Positions 9,065-18,287 of a stretch of 64,000 nucleotides of DNA are shown here, piece by piece; positions within the stretch are counted from its first letter, which is position 1; each line of letters starts with the position of its first letter. This stretch comes from CAYXXZ01 sp964469165. Lineage in GTDB: Bacteria; Pseudomonadota; Gammaproteobacteria; Pseudomonadales; Porticoccaceae. The stretch covers positions 62,001 to 126,000 of the forward strand of contig CAYXXZ010000001.1 of the NCBI GenBank assembly GCA_964469165.1. Direction: 5' to 3'. Below the pieces are notes generated by a model, which was not told the DNA's origin, did no database searches, and saw only the letters and a program-made list of their open reading frames with translations. The translations under genes were made by a program, and so were the position numbers.

Positions 9065-11080
9065 ATGTCTAACCGCCGCGACCTCGCCAATGCCATTCGC
9101 GCCCTTAGCATGGACGCCGTCCAGCAAGCCAACAGCGGCCATCCCGGCGCCCCCATGGGTATGGCGGATATCGCCGAAGTACTGTGGAACGACTATTTGG
9201 TGCACAACCCGGCCAACCCCGCATGGGCCAACCGCGACCGCTTCGTGCTCTCCAATGGCCACGGCTCGATGTTGATCTACTCTCTGCTGCACCTGAGCGG
9301 CTACGATCTGCCCATCGAAGAGCTGAAAAACTTCCGTCAGCTGCACTCGAAAACCGCGGGCCATCCCGAATACGGCGAAGCGCCAGGCGTCGAAACCACC
9401 ACCGGCCCGCTCGGCCAGGGCATCACCAATGCCGTGGGTATGGCGATTGCCGAAAAGACCCTGGCGGGGCAGTTCAACAAGCCCAACCATGAGATCGTCG
9501 ACCATTACACCTACGCCTTCCTCGGCGATGGCTGCCTGATGGAGGGTATTTCCCACGAAGCCTGTTCACTGGCCGGCACCCTCGGGCTGGGCAAGCTGAT
9601 CGCCTTCTACGACGACAACGGCATTTCCATCGACGGTGAAGTGCAGGGCGGCGAGCACGCCCCCGCCTGGTTTACCGACGACACCCCCAAGCGCTTCGCA
9701 TCCTACGGCTGGCAGGTCATTCCCGCGGTCGACGGCCACGACGCCGACGCCATCAGAAAGGCTATCGAGCAGGCCCGCGCCGACACCAGCCGCCCCAGCC
9801 TGATCTGCTGCAAGACCATCATCGGCTACGGCTCCCCCAACAAGCAGGGCAAGGAAGAGTGCCACGGTGCGCCGCTGGGTAACGACGAAATCGCCGCGAC
9901 CCGCGCACAGCTCGGCTGGCATCACGCGCCCTTCGACATTCCCGACGACATCCGCAGCGCCTGGAACGCCAGCGAAAAGGGCAAGGCTGCCGAGCGCGAG
10001 TGGTGGCAGAAGTTCGAGGCCTATCGCACCGCATTCCCCACCGAGGCCGCGGAACTCGAGCGCCGCCTCGCCGGTTCGCTGCCCGCACGCTTTGCCGAGG
10101 AGGCCGCCGCCTACGTGCGCGCCTGTCAGGAGAAGGGTGAAACCATCGCCAGCCGCAAGGCCTCCCAGAACTGCCTCAATGCCTTCGGGCCGCTGCTGCC
10201 GGAGCTGCTGGGCGGCTCCGCCGACCTGGCGGGCTCCAACCTGACGATCTGGAAGGGCGCCAGGCCCATTTCCGCCGCGGACGCGTCCGGCAACTATCTG
10301 CACTACGGCGTGCGCGAGTTCGCCATGGCGGCGATCATGAACGGCATCGCCCTGCACGGTGGCTTCATCAATTACGGCGCCACCTTCCTGGTGTTCATGG
10401 ATTACTGCCGCAACGCGGTGCGCATGGCGGCGCTGATGAAGCAGCAGAGCATTTTCGTGTTCACCCACGACTCCATCGGCCTCGGCGAGGACGGCCCCAC
10501 CCACCAGCCGGTGGAGCACCTCACCAGCCTGCGCACCACGCCCAACATCCACACCTGGCGCCCCTGCGACGCGGTGGAGTCCGCAGTGTCCTGGAAGGCC
10601 GCCATCGAGCGCCGCGACGGCCCCAGCGCACTGATATTTTCCCGCCAGAACCTGCCGCACCAGGCGCGCGACGACCAGCAGCTGGCCGACATCGCGCGCG
10701 GCGGCTACGTGCTCAAGGATTGTGACGGCACACCCGACGCCCTGATCATCGCCACTGGCTCGGAAGTCGCCCTCGCGGTGGCCGCGGCCGACACCCTGGC
10801 ACAAAAGGGCCGCAAGGTGCGCGTGGTGTCCATGCCCTGCACCGAGCTGTTCGACGCCCAGGACCGCGACTATCGCGACAGCGTGCTGCCGCCCGCGCTG
10901 CGTGCCCGGGTCGCCGTGGAAGCGGCACACGTGGACTTCTGGCACAAATACGTGGGCCTGGACGGCGCCGTGGTCGGCATGGCCGGGTTCGGCGCCTCGG
11001 CGCCCGCCGGCGCGCTGTTCAAGCACTTCGGCATCACCGATGAAAAAGTCGTGGAAGCCGTCGAGGCCCTGCTGAATTGA
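9065..11080 (+). CDS. tkt: Transketolase
   Basis: 671 aa, the normal bacterial length. This TPP enzyme moves two-carbon units between sugar phosphates in the pentose phosphate pathway. Seen: QANSGHPGAPMGMADIAEVLW, the TPP-binding GDGCLMEG...LIAFYDDNGISIDG block, and the HDSIGLGEDGPTHQPVEHL substrate loop. It begins the tkt-epd-pgk-argC-fba block. Its stop overlaps the next gene's start (TTGA), implying coupled translation. Confidence 0.98.
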   Translation: MSNRRDLANAIRALSMDAVQQANSGHPGAPMGMADIAEVLWNDYLVHNPANPAWANRDRFVLSNGHGSMLIYSLLHLSGYDLPIEELKNFRQLHSKTAGHPEYGEAPGVETTTGPLGQGITNAVGMAIAEKTLAGQFNKPNHEIVDHYTYAFLGDGCLMEGISHEACSLAGTLGLGKLIAFYDDNGISIDGEVQGGEHAPAWFTDDTPKRFASYGWQVIPAVDGHDADAIRKAIEQARADTSRPSLICCKTIIGYGSPNKQGKEECHGAPLGNDEIAATRAQLGWHHAPFDIPDDIRSAWNASEKGKAAEREWWQKFEAYRTAFPTEAAELERRLAGSLPARFAEEAAAYVRACQEKGETIASRKASQNCLNAFGPLLPELLGGSADLAGSNLTIWKGARPISAADASGNYLHYGVREFAMAAIMNGIALHGGFINYGATFLVFMDYCRNAVRMAALMKQQSIFVFTHDSIGLGEDGPTHQPVEHLTSLRTTPNIHTWRPCDAVESAVSWKAAIERRDGPSALIFSRQNLPHQARDDQQLADIARGGYVLKDCDGTPDALIIATGSEVALAVAAADTLAQKGRKVRVVSMPCTELFDAQDRDYRDSVLPPALRARVAVEAAHVDFWHKYVGLDGAVVGMAGFGASAPAGALFKHFGITDEKVVEAVEALLN

Positions 11081-12120
11081 AGCGCGAAGACCGCCCCTTA
11101 AACATCGCAATCAACGGCTTCGGCCGCATCGGGCGCAGCGTGTTTCGCGCCCTGCATGAACGCGACCTGATCGCGGAGCTGCCGGTGGTGGCCATCAACG
11201 AGCTGGCGGATGCGCAAACCATCCGCTACCTGACCCGTTACGACTCCACGCACGGCCACTTTCCCGGCCAGGTCGAGGTGGACGGCGAGTTCCTGGTGGT
11301 CGACGGTCGGCCCATCGCCATCAGCCACACCCGCGATCTCGACGATCTGCGCTGGCGCAACGTCGATGTGGTGCTGGAATGCAGCGGCGCGTTCGACACC
11401 CGCAGCGGCGCCGAAAAGCACCTCCAGGCCGGCGCCGGGCGGGTGATGTTTTCCCAGCCCGCGCAGGCCGACGTGGACGCCACCATCGTCTACGGCATCA
11501 ACGACAACGACCTGCGCGGTGAACATCGCATCATCTCCGCCGCGTCGTGCACCACCAACTGCGTGGTGCCCGCGCTCGCGGTGCTGCAGCGCGAATTCGG
11601 TATCGAGTCCGGCGTCATCACCACCATCCACTCGGTGATGAACGACCAGCCGCTGCTCGACTCCTACCATCATACGGATCTGCGCAAGACGCGCGCCGCC
11701 ATCCAGTCTCTGATTCCCGTGGACACCCGCCTGGCGCGCGGTATCGAGCGCATTCTGCCGCAGCTGGCGGGGCGCTTCGAGGCGCAGGCGATGCGCGTGC
11801 CGACCCAGAACGTTTCCGCCATCGACCTCACGGCGGTGATGAGTCGCGATGTCAGCCGCGATCTGATCAACCGCACCCTGCAGGAAGCCGCAAGCGGAGA
11901 ACTGCAAGGCATTCTGGGCTACACTGAGGAGCCTTTGGCGTCCTGCGACTTCAACCACGACCCGCGCTCCGGCATCATCGATGCGAGCCAGACCAGGGTC
12001 GCCGGTCAACGGCTTGTCAAGTTGTTGATTTGGTTCGACAATGAGTGGGGTTACGCCAATCGCATGATCGACGTCCTGCTGCACTGGCGGGACCGGATTC
12101 GCGGCGCCAGCGCCGCATGA
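11077..12120 (+). CDS. epd: Erythrose-4-phosphate / glyceraldehyde-3-phosphate dehydrogenase (Epd/GapB)
   Basis: 347 aa. The NAD-binding INGFGRIGRSVFRAL motif is at the N-terminus and the catalytic Cys158 lies in AASCTTNC. WFDNEWGYANRM is near the C-terminus. The position between tkt and pgk is the usual one for epd, which oxidises erythrose-4-phosphate on the way to pyridoxal phosphate; activity on glyceraldehyde-3-phosphate cannot be excluded. The only suitable start is TTG at 11077, overlapping the tkt stop by four bases, as no ATG or GTG lies ahead of the Rossmann motif. Confidence 0.92.
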   Translation: MKREDRPLNIAINGFGRIGRSVFRALHERDLIAELPVVAINELADAQTIRYLTRYDSTHGHFPGQVEVDGEFLVVDGRPIAISHTRDLDDLRWRNVDVVLECSGAFDTRSGAEKHLQAGAGRVMFSQPAQADVDATIVYGINDNDLRGEHRIISAASCTTNCVVPALAVLQREFGIESGVITTIHSVMNDQPLLDSYHHTDLRKTRAAIQSLIPVDTRLARGIERILPQLAGRFEAQAMRVPTQNVSAIDLTAVMSRDVSRDLINRTLQEAASGELQGILGYTEEPLASCDFNHDPRSGIIDASQTRVAGQRLVKLLIWFDNEWGYANRMIDVLLHWRDRIRGASAA

Positions 12121-12163
12121 TGGCGGCGCGACCAACTTTCACTTACAGGCTTGAGGAACGAAG

Positions 12164-13345
12164 GTGACATTGACCGTTATCAAAATGGCCGATCTGGATC
12201 TCGATGGCAAACGCGTGCTGATCCGCGAAGATCTCAACGTCCCCGTCAAGGACGGCGAGATCACCAGCGACGTCCGCATCCGCGCCGCCTTGCCGACCAT
12301 CGAGCTCGCTCTCAGGAAGGGTGCGCGGGTGATCCTCATGTCTCACCTGGGGCGCCCCGTGGAAGGGGAGTTCGACGCGTCACTCTCTCTCCAACCGATT
12401 GCCGATCGCCTCGCCAAACTGCTCGGTCGCCCGGTTGCCCTGGTGCGCGACTGGAGCAATGGCATCGAGGTGGAGCAGGGCGGTGTCGTGCTGCTTGAAA
12501 ATGTGCGCTTCAACAAGGGTGAAAAGAAAAACGCCGACGAGCTGGGCAAGGCCTACGCGGCGCTGTGCGATATTTTCGTGATGGATGCCTTCGGCACCGC
12601 ACACCGCGCCGAGGCTTCGACCCACGCGGTGGCGAAATTCGCCCGCGAAGCCTGCGCCGGGCCCCTGCTGGTGGCGGAGCTCGAAGCTCTCGACAAAGCC
12701 CTGGCGGCACCGCGCCTGCCGCTGGTTGCCATCGTTGCCGGCTCGAAGGTCTCCACCAAGCTCACCGTGCTCGACAACCTGTCCGACAAGGTCGATCAGC
12801 TCATCGTCGGCGGCGGCATCGCCAACACCTTCCTCGCCGCGGCGGGCAAGCCGGTGGGCAAATCCCTGTGCGAACACGATCTCATCCCCGAAGCCCAGCG
12901 CCTGATGGGCAAGACCCGCATCCCGCTGCCCGTGGACGTGGTGGTGGCAAAAGAATTTTCGGCCTCGGCGCAAGCGACCATAAAGTCCGCAGACGAAGTG
13001 GCGGATGACGACATGATTCTCGACATCGGCCCCCGGAGCGCGGAAAACCTCGCCGCCATTCTCCAGGCCGCGGGCACCATCATCTGGAATGGCCCGGTCG
13101 GCGTATTCGAATTCGACCAATTCGGCGAAGGTACCAAGGTCGTGGCCAGAGCGATTGCCCAGAGCGCGGCGTTTTCCATCGCCGGCGGCGGCGACACTTT
13201 GGCGGCAGTGGACAAGTACGAGGTTGCCGATCAGGTGTCGTACATTTCCACCGGCGGCGGCGCTTTCCTGGAATACGTGGAAGGCAAGGTGCTGCCCGCC
13301 GTGGCAATCCTTGAGGAAAGAGCGGAAGGAAGGGCTGGCAACTGA
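12164..13345 (+). CDS. pgk: Phosphoglycerate kinase
   Basis: 393 aa. It transfers phosphate between 1,3-bisphosphoglycerate and ADP. Motifs: VLIREDLNVPVKDG, LMSHLGRP, VAIVAGSKVSTKL, and the C-terminal nucleotide-binding IAGGGDTLAAVDKY. GTG at 12164 is taken as start because GAGG lies seven bases ahead; an ATG seven codons later is the alternative. The stop overlaps the argC start as TGATG. Confidence 0.98.
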   Translation: MTLTVIKMADLDLDGKRVLIREDLNVPVKDGEITSDVRIRAALPTIELALRKGARVILMSHLGRPVEGEFDASLSLQPIADRLAKLLGRPVALVRDWSNGIEVEQGGVVLLENVRFNKGEKKNADELGKAYAALCDIFVMDAFGTAHRAEASTHAVAKFAREACAGPLLVAELEALDKALAAPRLPLVAIVAGSKVSTKLTVLDNLSDKVDQLIVGGGIANTFLAAAGKPVGKSLCEHDLIPEAQRLMGKTRIPLPVDVVVAKEFSASAQATIKSADEVADDDMILDIGPRSAENLAAILQAAGTIIWNGPVGVFEFDQFGEGTKVVARAIAQSAAFSIAGGGDTLAAVDKYEVADQVSYISTGGGAFLEYVEGKVLPAVAILEERAEGRAGN

Positions 13346-14301
13346 TGGCGTACAAAGTCTTTATCGACGGCAGACACGGCACCACCGGGCTCAAGATCGA
13401 CGAGCGCCTGGCAGCGCGCCGCGACGTGGAGGTTCTCGACATTCCCGATGCCGAGCGCAAGGATCCCGCCGCCAAGGCCCGCTACATCAACAATGCCGAC
13501 ATCGTTTTTCTGTGCCTGCCGGACGCGGCGTCGCGAGAATCCGTGGCCCTGCTGGAACCCGGCAACACCCGTACCCGTTTTCTCGATGCGAGCACCGCGC
13601 ACCGCACCCACCCGGCCTGGGCCTACGGCCTGCCCGAGCTGAGCAGCACGCACCGCGCCGCCATCCACAGCGCCCAGCGCGTCGCGGTACCCGGCTGCCA
13701 CGCCAGCGGTTTCATTCTGCTGGTGCAGCCGCTGGTGGCCGCCGGTCTCGTCAACGCCGATTACCCTTTTTCCGCCACTTCTGTCACCGGTTACACCGGC
13801 GGCGGCAAGGAGATGATCGCCAGCTACGAGGAACCCGCGCAACTGCCCGAGGCAATGAAAAGCCCGCGCCTGTATGCGGTGGGTCTCGCCCACAAACATC
13901 TGCCGGAAATGCAGACCGTATGCGGCCTGAGCCACAGCCCCCTGTTCACGCCCATCGTCGGCAACTTCGCCCAGGGCATGTTGGTGTCCGTTCCGCTGTT
14001 GCCCAGGTTGCTGCCGAAAACGCTGGCACCAGCGGATATACAGGCGTTTTATCAAGGCCACTATGCCGACCAGCCGTTCGTCAAGGTCATGCCGGCGGAC
14101 GACAGCGCCCTGGACAATGGTTTTCTGCCCGCCACCGCCTGCAACGACAGCAACCGCGCGGAGATCTTCGTGTTCGGCCACCAGGACCAGATCCTGCTGG
14201 CCTGCCGCCTGGACAACCTGGGCAAGGGCGCCTCCGGGGCTGCGGTGCAATGTATGAACATTATGCTCGACACTGACGAAGCGACAGGACTTACTCCATG
14301 A
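13345..14301 (+). CDS. argC: N-acetyl-gamma-glutamyl-phosphate reductase, type 2 ArgC
   Basis: 318 aa, the short form of ArgC. It performs the third step of ornithine/arginine synthesis, an NADPH-dependent reduction. The N-terminal FIDGRHGTTGLKI is the Rossmann entry, and the catalytic Cys118 lies in VPGCHASGF. The SVTGYTGGGKEM loop and a HLPEMQ segment are typical. The start overlaps the pgk stop by one base, so the two are translationally coupled. An arginine gene embedded in the glycolytic block is unusual. Confidence 0.93.
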   Translation: MAYKVFIDGRHGTTGLKIDERLAARRDVEVLDIPDAERKDPAAKARYINNADIVFLCLPDAASRESVALLEPGNTRTRFLDASTAHRTHPAWAYGLPELSSTHRAAIHSAQRVAVPGCHASGFILLVQPLVAAGLVNADYPFSATSVTGYTGGGKEMIASYEEPAQLPEAMKSPRLYAVGLAHKHLPEMQTVCGLSHSPLFTPIVGNFAQGMLVSVPLLPRLLPKTLAPADIQAFYQGHYADQPFVKVMPADDSALDNGFLPATACNDSNRAEIFVFGHQDQILLACRLDNLGKGASGAAVQCMNIMLDTDEATGLTP

Positions 14302-14390
14302 GTTTCACGTTGCACGTTTCAAGTTACACGGGGCGCTATCTGCCAGCCCCGTGCTTCTACGTGAAACGTGAATCGTGAAACGTGTAACTC
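14300..14390. repeat. Heptamer inverted repeat, family A copy 4
   Basis: Left arm 14300-14330 begins within the argC stop codon and contains GTTTCAC, GTTGCAC, GTTTCAA, GTTACAC. Right arm 14360-14390 is an imperfect inverse. Spacer is about 29 nt. The right arm is followed directly by the ribosome-binding region of fba. Confidence 0.75.
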
Positions 14391-14406
14391 AAGAGGGAAA
14401 CAAGAC

Positions 14407-15471
14407 ATGGCACTCATTTCAATGCGACAACTGCTGGACCACGCCGCCGAATACGGTTATGGCGTGCCCGCCTTCAACGTCAACAACCTGGAACAGATGC
14501 GCGCCATCATGGAAGCGGCGGACGAGACCGACTCACCGGTGATCGTCCAGGCCTCGGCCGGGGCCCGCAAATACGCCGGTGCGCCGTTTCTGCGCCACCT
14601 GATTCTGGCGGCAATAGAAGAATTTCCCCACATTCCCGTGGTGATGCACCAGGATCACGGCACCAGCCCGGCGGTGTGCCAGCGCTCGATCCAGCTGGGC
14701 TTCTCATCGGTGATGATGGACGGCTCTCTGGGTGAAGACGGCAAGACACCCATGGACTACGACTACAACGTGCGCGTCACCCAACAAGCCGTGGCCATGG
14801 CCCACGCCTGCGGCGTCTCCGTGGAAGGCGAGCTGGGCTGCCTGGGCTCGCTGGAAACCGGCCAGGCCGGAGAGGAAGACGGCATCGGCGCCGAAGGCGT
14901 CCTCGACCACAGCCAGTTGCTCACCGACCCGGACGAGGCAGCGGATTTCGTCAAGGCCACGAAGGTGGACGCGCTCGCCATCGCCATCGGCACCAGCCAC
15001 GGCGCCTACAAGTTCACACGCCCGCCGACCGGGGACATCCTCGCCATCGACCGCATCAAGGCCATCCACGCGCGCATCCCCAATACTCACCTGGTGATGC
15101 ACGGCTCGTCCTCCGTGCCGCAGGAATGGCTCCAGGTCATCAACGAATTCGGCGGCGAAATTCCCGAAACCTACGGCGTGCCCGTGGAGGAAATCGTCGA
15201 GGGCATCAAGCACGGCGTGCGCAAGGTGAACATCGACACCGACCTGCGCCTGGCCAGCACCGGCGCCATTCGCCGCTTCCTGGCCCAGAACAAGAGTGAA
15301 TTCGACCCGCGCAAATACTTTGCCGTGGCCACCCAGGCCATGAAGGACATCGTGGTGGCGCGCTACGAAGCCTTCGGCACCGCCGGCAACGCCAGCAAGA
15401 TCAAGCCCATCAGCCTGGAAGACATGTTCAAGCGCTATGAGAAGGGCGAGCTGGATCCGCAGGTAAACTGA
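14407..15471 (+). CDS. fba: Class II fructose-bisphosphate aldolase
   Basis: 354 aa from ATG 14407. This zinc enzyme interconverts fructose-1,6-bisphosphate with two triose phosphates. The metal-binding HQDHG motif is near residue 80, with further conserved blocks VSVEGELGCLGSLE, AIGTSHGAYKF and KVNIDTDLRLA. The opening MALISMRQLLDHAAEYGY is the Calvin-cycle-subtype class II form. The frame is open back to 14368 but those codons lie in a repeat. It completes the central-carbon block. Confidence 0.96.
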   Translation: MALISMRQLLDHAAEYGYGVPAFNVNNLEQMRAIMEAADETDSPVIVQASAGARKYAGAPFLRHLILAAIEEFPHIPVVMHQDHGTSPAVCQRSIQLGFSSVMMDGSLGEDGKTPMDYDYNVRVTQQAVAMAHACGVSVEGELGCLGSLETGQAGEEDGIGAEGVLDHSQLLTDPDEAADFVKATKVDALAIAIGTSHGAYKFTRPPTGDILAIDRIKAIHARIPNTHLVMHGSSSVPQEWLQVINEFGGEIPETYGVPVEEIVEGIKHGVRKVNIDTDLRLASTGAIRRFLAQNKSEFDPRKYFAVATQAMKDIVVARYEAFGTAGNASKIKPISLEDMFKRYEKGELDPQVN

Positions 15472-15501
15472 CTCTGTCCTTAAAATTTCCCTGCTTGGGC
15501 C

Positions 15502-15537
15502 AAAAGACGGCAGCATATAAGCTGCCAAGCTGCCGTC
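15502..15537 (-). terminator. Rho-independent-type terminator (minus strand)
   Basis: Stem GACGGCAGC/GCTGCCGTC (15506-15514 with 15529-15537), followed on the minus strand by TTTT at 15505-15502. It would end transcription of the AT-rich island genes that point toward fba. Confidence 0.6.
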
Positions 15538-15568
15538 CCGTAGCAGGGCGCCCCTCCAGATCGCGGAA

Positions 15569-15946
15569 TTAATCCAGACAGAAATCCTGCTGGTAATAGC
15601 TGTCGTTGGACAAATTGCCACAACCGGCGCTTTGACAAGAAGCAACCTTAACCCAAACACCTGCACTATTTATCGTCTCTGCTGAATTAGTGGACGCATA
15701 AAACGATGGTATGCAGCTGATATTATCAAGGCGGTAAGCCACGAGACAAAATGAGACGCTGCTGACACTTTGCCAGAAATCTTGATGCACTGAGTAGCCT
15801 GTGGCCCAACTCGAACAAGTGGATACGAGTACACCATCTACATAAGAGGAAGGCGTTGTAGACCCGGTGCTCGGCTGGACAAACGGACCCATGCCTATTT
15901 CTGCCCACGCGGTATTAACTTGACTCCAGATCAGATTGGGATGCAT
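15569..15946 (-). CDS. Hypothetical Cys-rich protein, possibly the detached C-terminus of the broken protease
   Basis: 125 aa with seven Cys and many Ser/Thr, no signal peptide and no family I recognise. An in-frame stop lies just ahead of its ATG. Base composition is AT-rich like the neighbouring protease remnant and unlike the flanking genes. The opening segment (VNTAWAEIGMGP) resembles the end of a thermolysin-type catalytic domain, so it may be the remains of the same secreted protease after an internal deletion. A terminator follows. Confidence 0.4.
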   Translation of the reverse strand: MHPNLIWSQVNTAWAEIGMGPFVQPSTGSTTPSSYVDGVLVSTCSSWATGYSVHQDFWQSVSSVSFCLVAYRLDNISCIPSFYASTNSAETINSAGVWVKVASCQSAGCGNLSNDSYYQQDFCLD

Positions 15947-16040
15947 TCCCTATTTATATGTTTGAATATGGTCAGATTTTTCCCAGATGCTGTGATCCAG
16001 CCAGGAGAGCTATAGAGAGGAGCATGCTTAAAATTAGCAA

Positions 16041-17741
16041 TCAGCACTGAAAAAAATCAGCGAGCCTCTCCTGAAAAGCCAGGTTTTCGTAATAACCTGG
16101 ATTCAAAGAACTCGGAAAGTTTCCATTAGGTTTTCTATGGAGGATATAGGCATGCCCCATTTCGCGCATTGTTATCTTGGAATTTTCAGGCTAGCTTCTG
16201 AAACGATTGTGGTGAATAAAGCTTTCTGCAGACGTCCCAACTTTAAAAGATTTGGTTTCTGCTACAGCAGGCTTACTCGGTGGCTCCAATAATGTCTCAA
16301 CCTGGATATCTATTACACCACCCTTACCTACATTGTTAGAACCAGGAGCGGTCATCAATTCAGTATCCAGAAATTCCATCGAATCCCGTGCTGCTGACAA
16401 CGGAATTGTAAACTCTTCCTCTACGCATCACGAATCTCCAGAGATGCAAGGATTTGCTTGGCCACTATCAATAATGGTTGGCATGTGATTGCACCACCAT
16501 CTACTTTCAACTATTTGACTGCCATCGCAGATCCTAACATCGCTTGCACCCGATGCTCTTGAAATTATAAAAACTTCACCACTATCCGCATCGACGTAAA
16601 CTGGCGGCATAATGCCTCCTGTCTTCGCATCAAAAACTATTCTCCAGTGGAGCTTCAGGGATGGCACTCCGCTGTCATAATCAGGCAAATATACCAAAGC
16701 GGATCGATCAGATAGCACGCTTAGATCACGAAAATCTTCATAGCTATTTTCAGAGACAAATTTCTCAGCCATTTCAAGTGCACCACGTTCAGTAACTTCT
16801 GGATGAGATTCATCTAAAGGGTCTATAAAATATGAAGTGGAAATATATCCAATTTTTCCCGTATTTTTATTGACTGCTATCTGCGCTCCACTACCTTCTA
16901 CCAGAAGACCATTGATCCTTTCATCATACTCATAGATGACAGCATCCCCCACATTTTCGGTACTTCGGTATTGAAATTCCTCACCGCCCAGTTTTGGGTA
17001 GTTTCCGATTAGATAAGAAAGCACCGCGTCACCAGCCTCTTGCCTTCCTGACTTCAGCAGCTCAACGTCGAGGCTTACCTTCAGGTGATCAGAAGCTCTT
17101 AGAATAGTATTAATTGTTCCATTTGGAGACAGCCTGTAGTCTTCTGGAGATATCTGAGACAAGAACTGATACTGCTTGATCTTGGCCTCCAAAAATCTAG
17201 CTCTTCTTTCAAAAGCACTTTCAGACAAAGACAAATAACTTTCTGACCCATCATCCTGAGTATAAATAATGTGGGTATTATTCTGATCGGATGGGCGAAT
17301 TCTGATGTTTCCTTCATTAGTTTTTATAACACCAGACATATTGAATGAGAGCGAAACACCTTCGTCTTTTTGGCCGAAGAAACTGTCCTTTTCAATGATA
17401 AACAACACCTCGTTATCCGTATTACCTGTGAGGTGGCCTATCCAATGAACAACATTATCATTTTCTATATAATGGGTTTCTTTGAAAACAATATGATACA
17501 CCTTGCCCTTGAAATTCAAGGAAACCATACTTCCGGGCTTCACCTTCTTGCCAACCAGCTCTTTTGGCTCAATATTGGAGAACTGATAGCTACTCGTTTG
17601 GGCATCTAGTTTTTTCTTGTTTAATTTTTTCTCTAAGGCAGCGACAAAAGAGGAGGGGATAGGTTCGTTAATCGGCTTTGAAGTAACCATTGCGCTGAGA
17701 AAGAGCAAGAATATAGGGAAAAACAATAGTAGTCTTTTCAT
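16041..17741 (-). pseudogene. Degraded secreted zinc metalloprotease (FTP/PepSY-type prodomain, dead HExxH)
   Basis: The first 437 codons (17741-16428) form a signal peptide (KRLLLFFPIFLLFLSAM), a protease-type prodomain (VVHWIGHLTGN ... IRIRPSDQNNTHIIY) and an FTP/PepSY-like region ending LKLHWRIVFDAKTGG. The frame then meets TGA at 16428-16430 and continues unchanged for 78 codons to TAG at 16191-16193. It continues again for 49 codons to TGA at 16041. The last stretch contains MREMGHAYILH, which reads as a zinc-site HEMGH with the first His (CAC) changed to Arg (CGC). Two nonsense codons plus a lost zinc ligand indicate decay. ATG 17741 is preferred for its GGAG; another ATG lies at 17759. 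The AT-rich composition suggests transfer. Confidence 0.7.
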
Positions 17742-18287
17742 TTTGAACTCCGTGTTCATCGGAACTTATAATCCTAAATAACACCATGTGAGCCATGCCA
17801 TGCTCACAGGAATTTATTACTCCGTTACTGAACGATGGAAGTAATCAGGGCGTGATAATTACCTCCTTGTGCTAGTTGACTTCTTGTTATCGACTCCTCA
17901 AGCAAGGAGTTTAGTTGATCGAATTATTCTGTACAAATTTCTTCCAAAACTATTAGTTCACGACTTGGCTTCCCAGGCCTGCAGTTTGGATGTGTGCTTG
18001 ACCTCTTCAAGATTATTTTGAACTAGAACGGCCTTCCATTTTTACTCTATGCCCAGCAAAATAGTTTATTGATATTGGAGATAGAGGGTGCAAAAACGCT
18101 CCAAAGCAAACACAGATTCAACAGCAATACGTGCCATTTTCGTAGAGTGGGCTTCCATGCTCTCTTGCCAGACCATTCAAAGAATGGTTGAAGTTACGAT
18201 ACAGCGAAAAGACTAACAATTGAGGGAGAGCGATAAAGGTGCTTTATTATATTGTGCTAACACTCTACCGTTGCAGAAGGACAACAA
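17742..18287. other. AT-rich gap without a recognisable gene
   Basis: About 545 nt between the decayed protease and the lipase gene. No convincing ORF, RNA gene or strong hairpin was seen. The promoters of both neighbours must lie here. The composition remains AT-rich until close to 18,280, marking the edge of the island. Confidence 0.6.
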
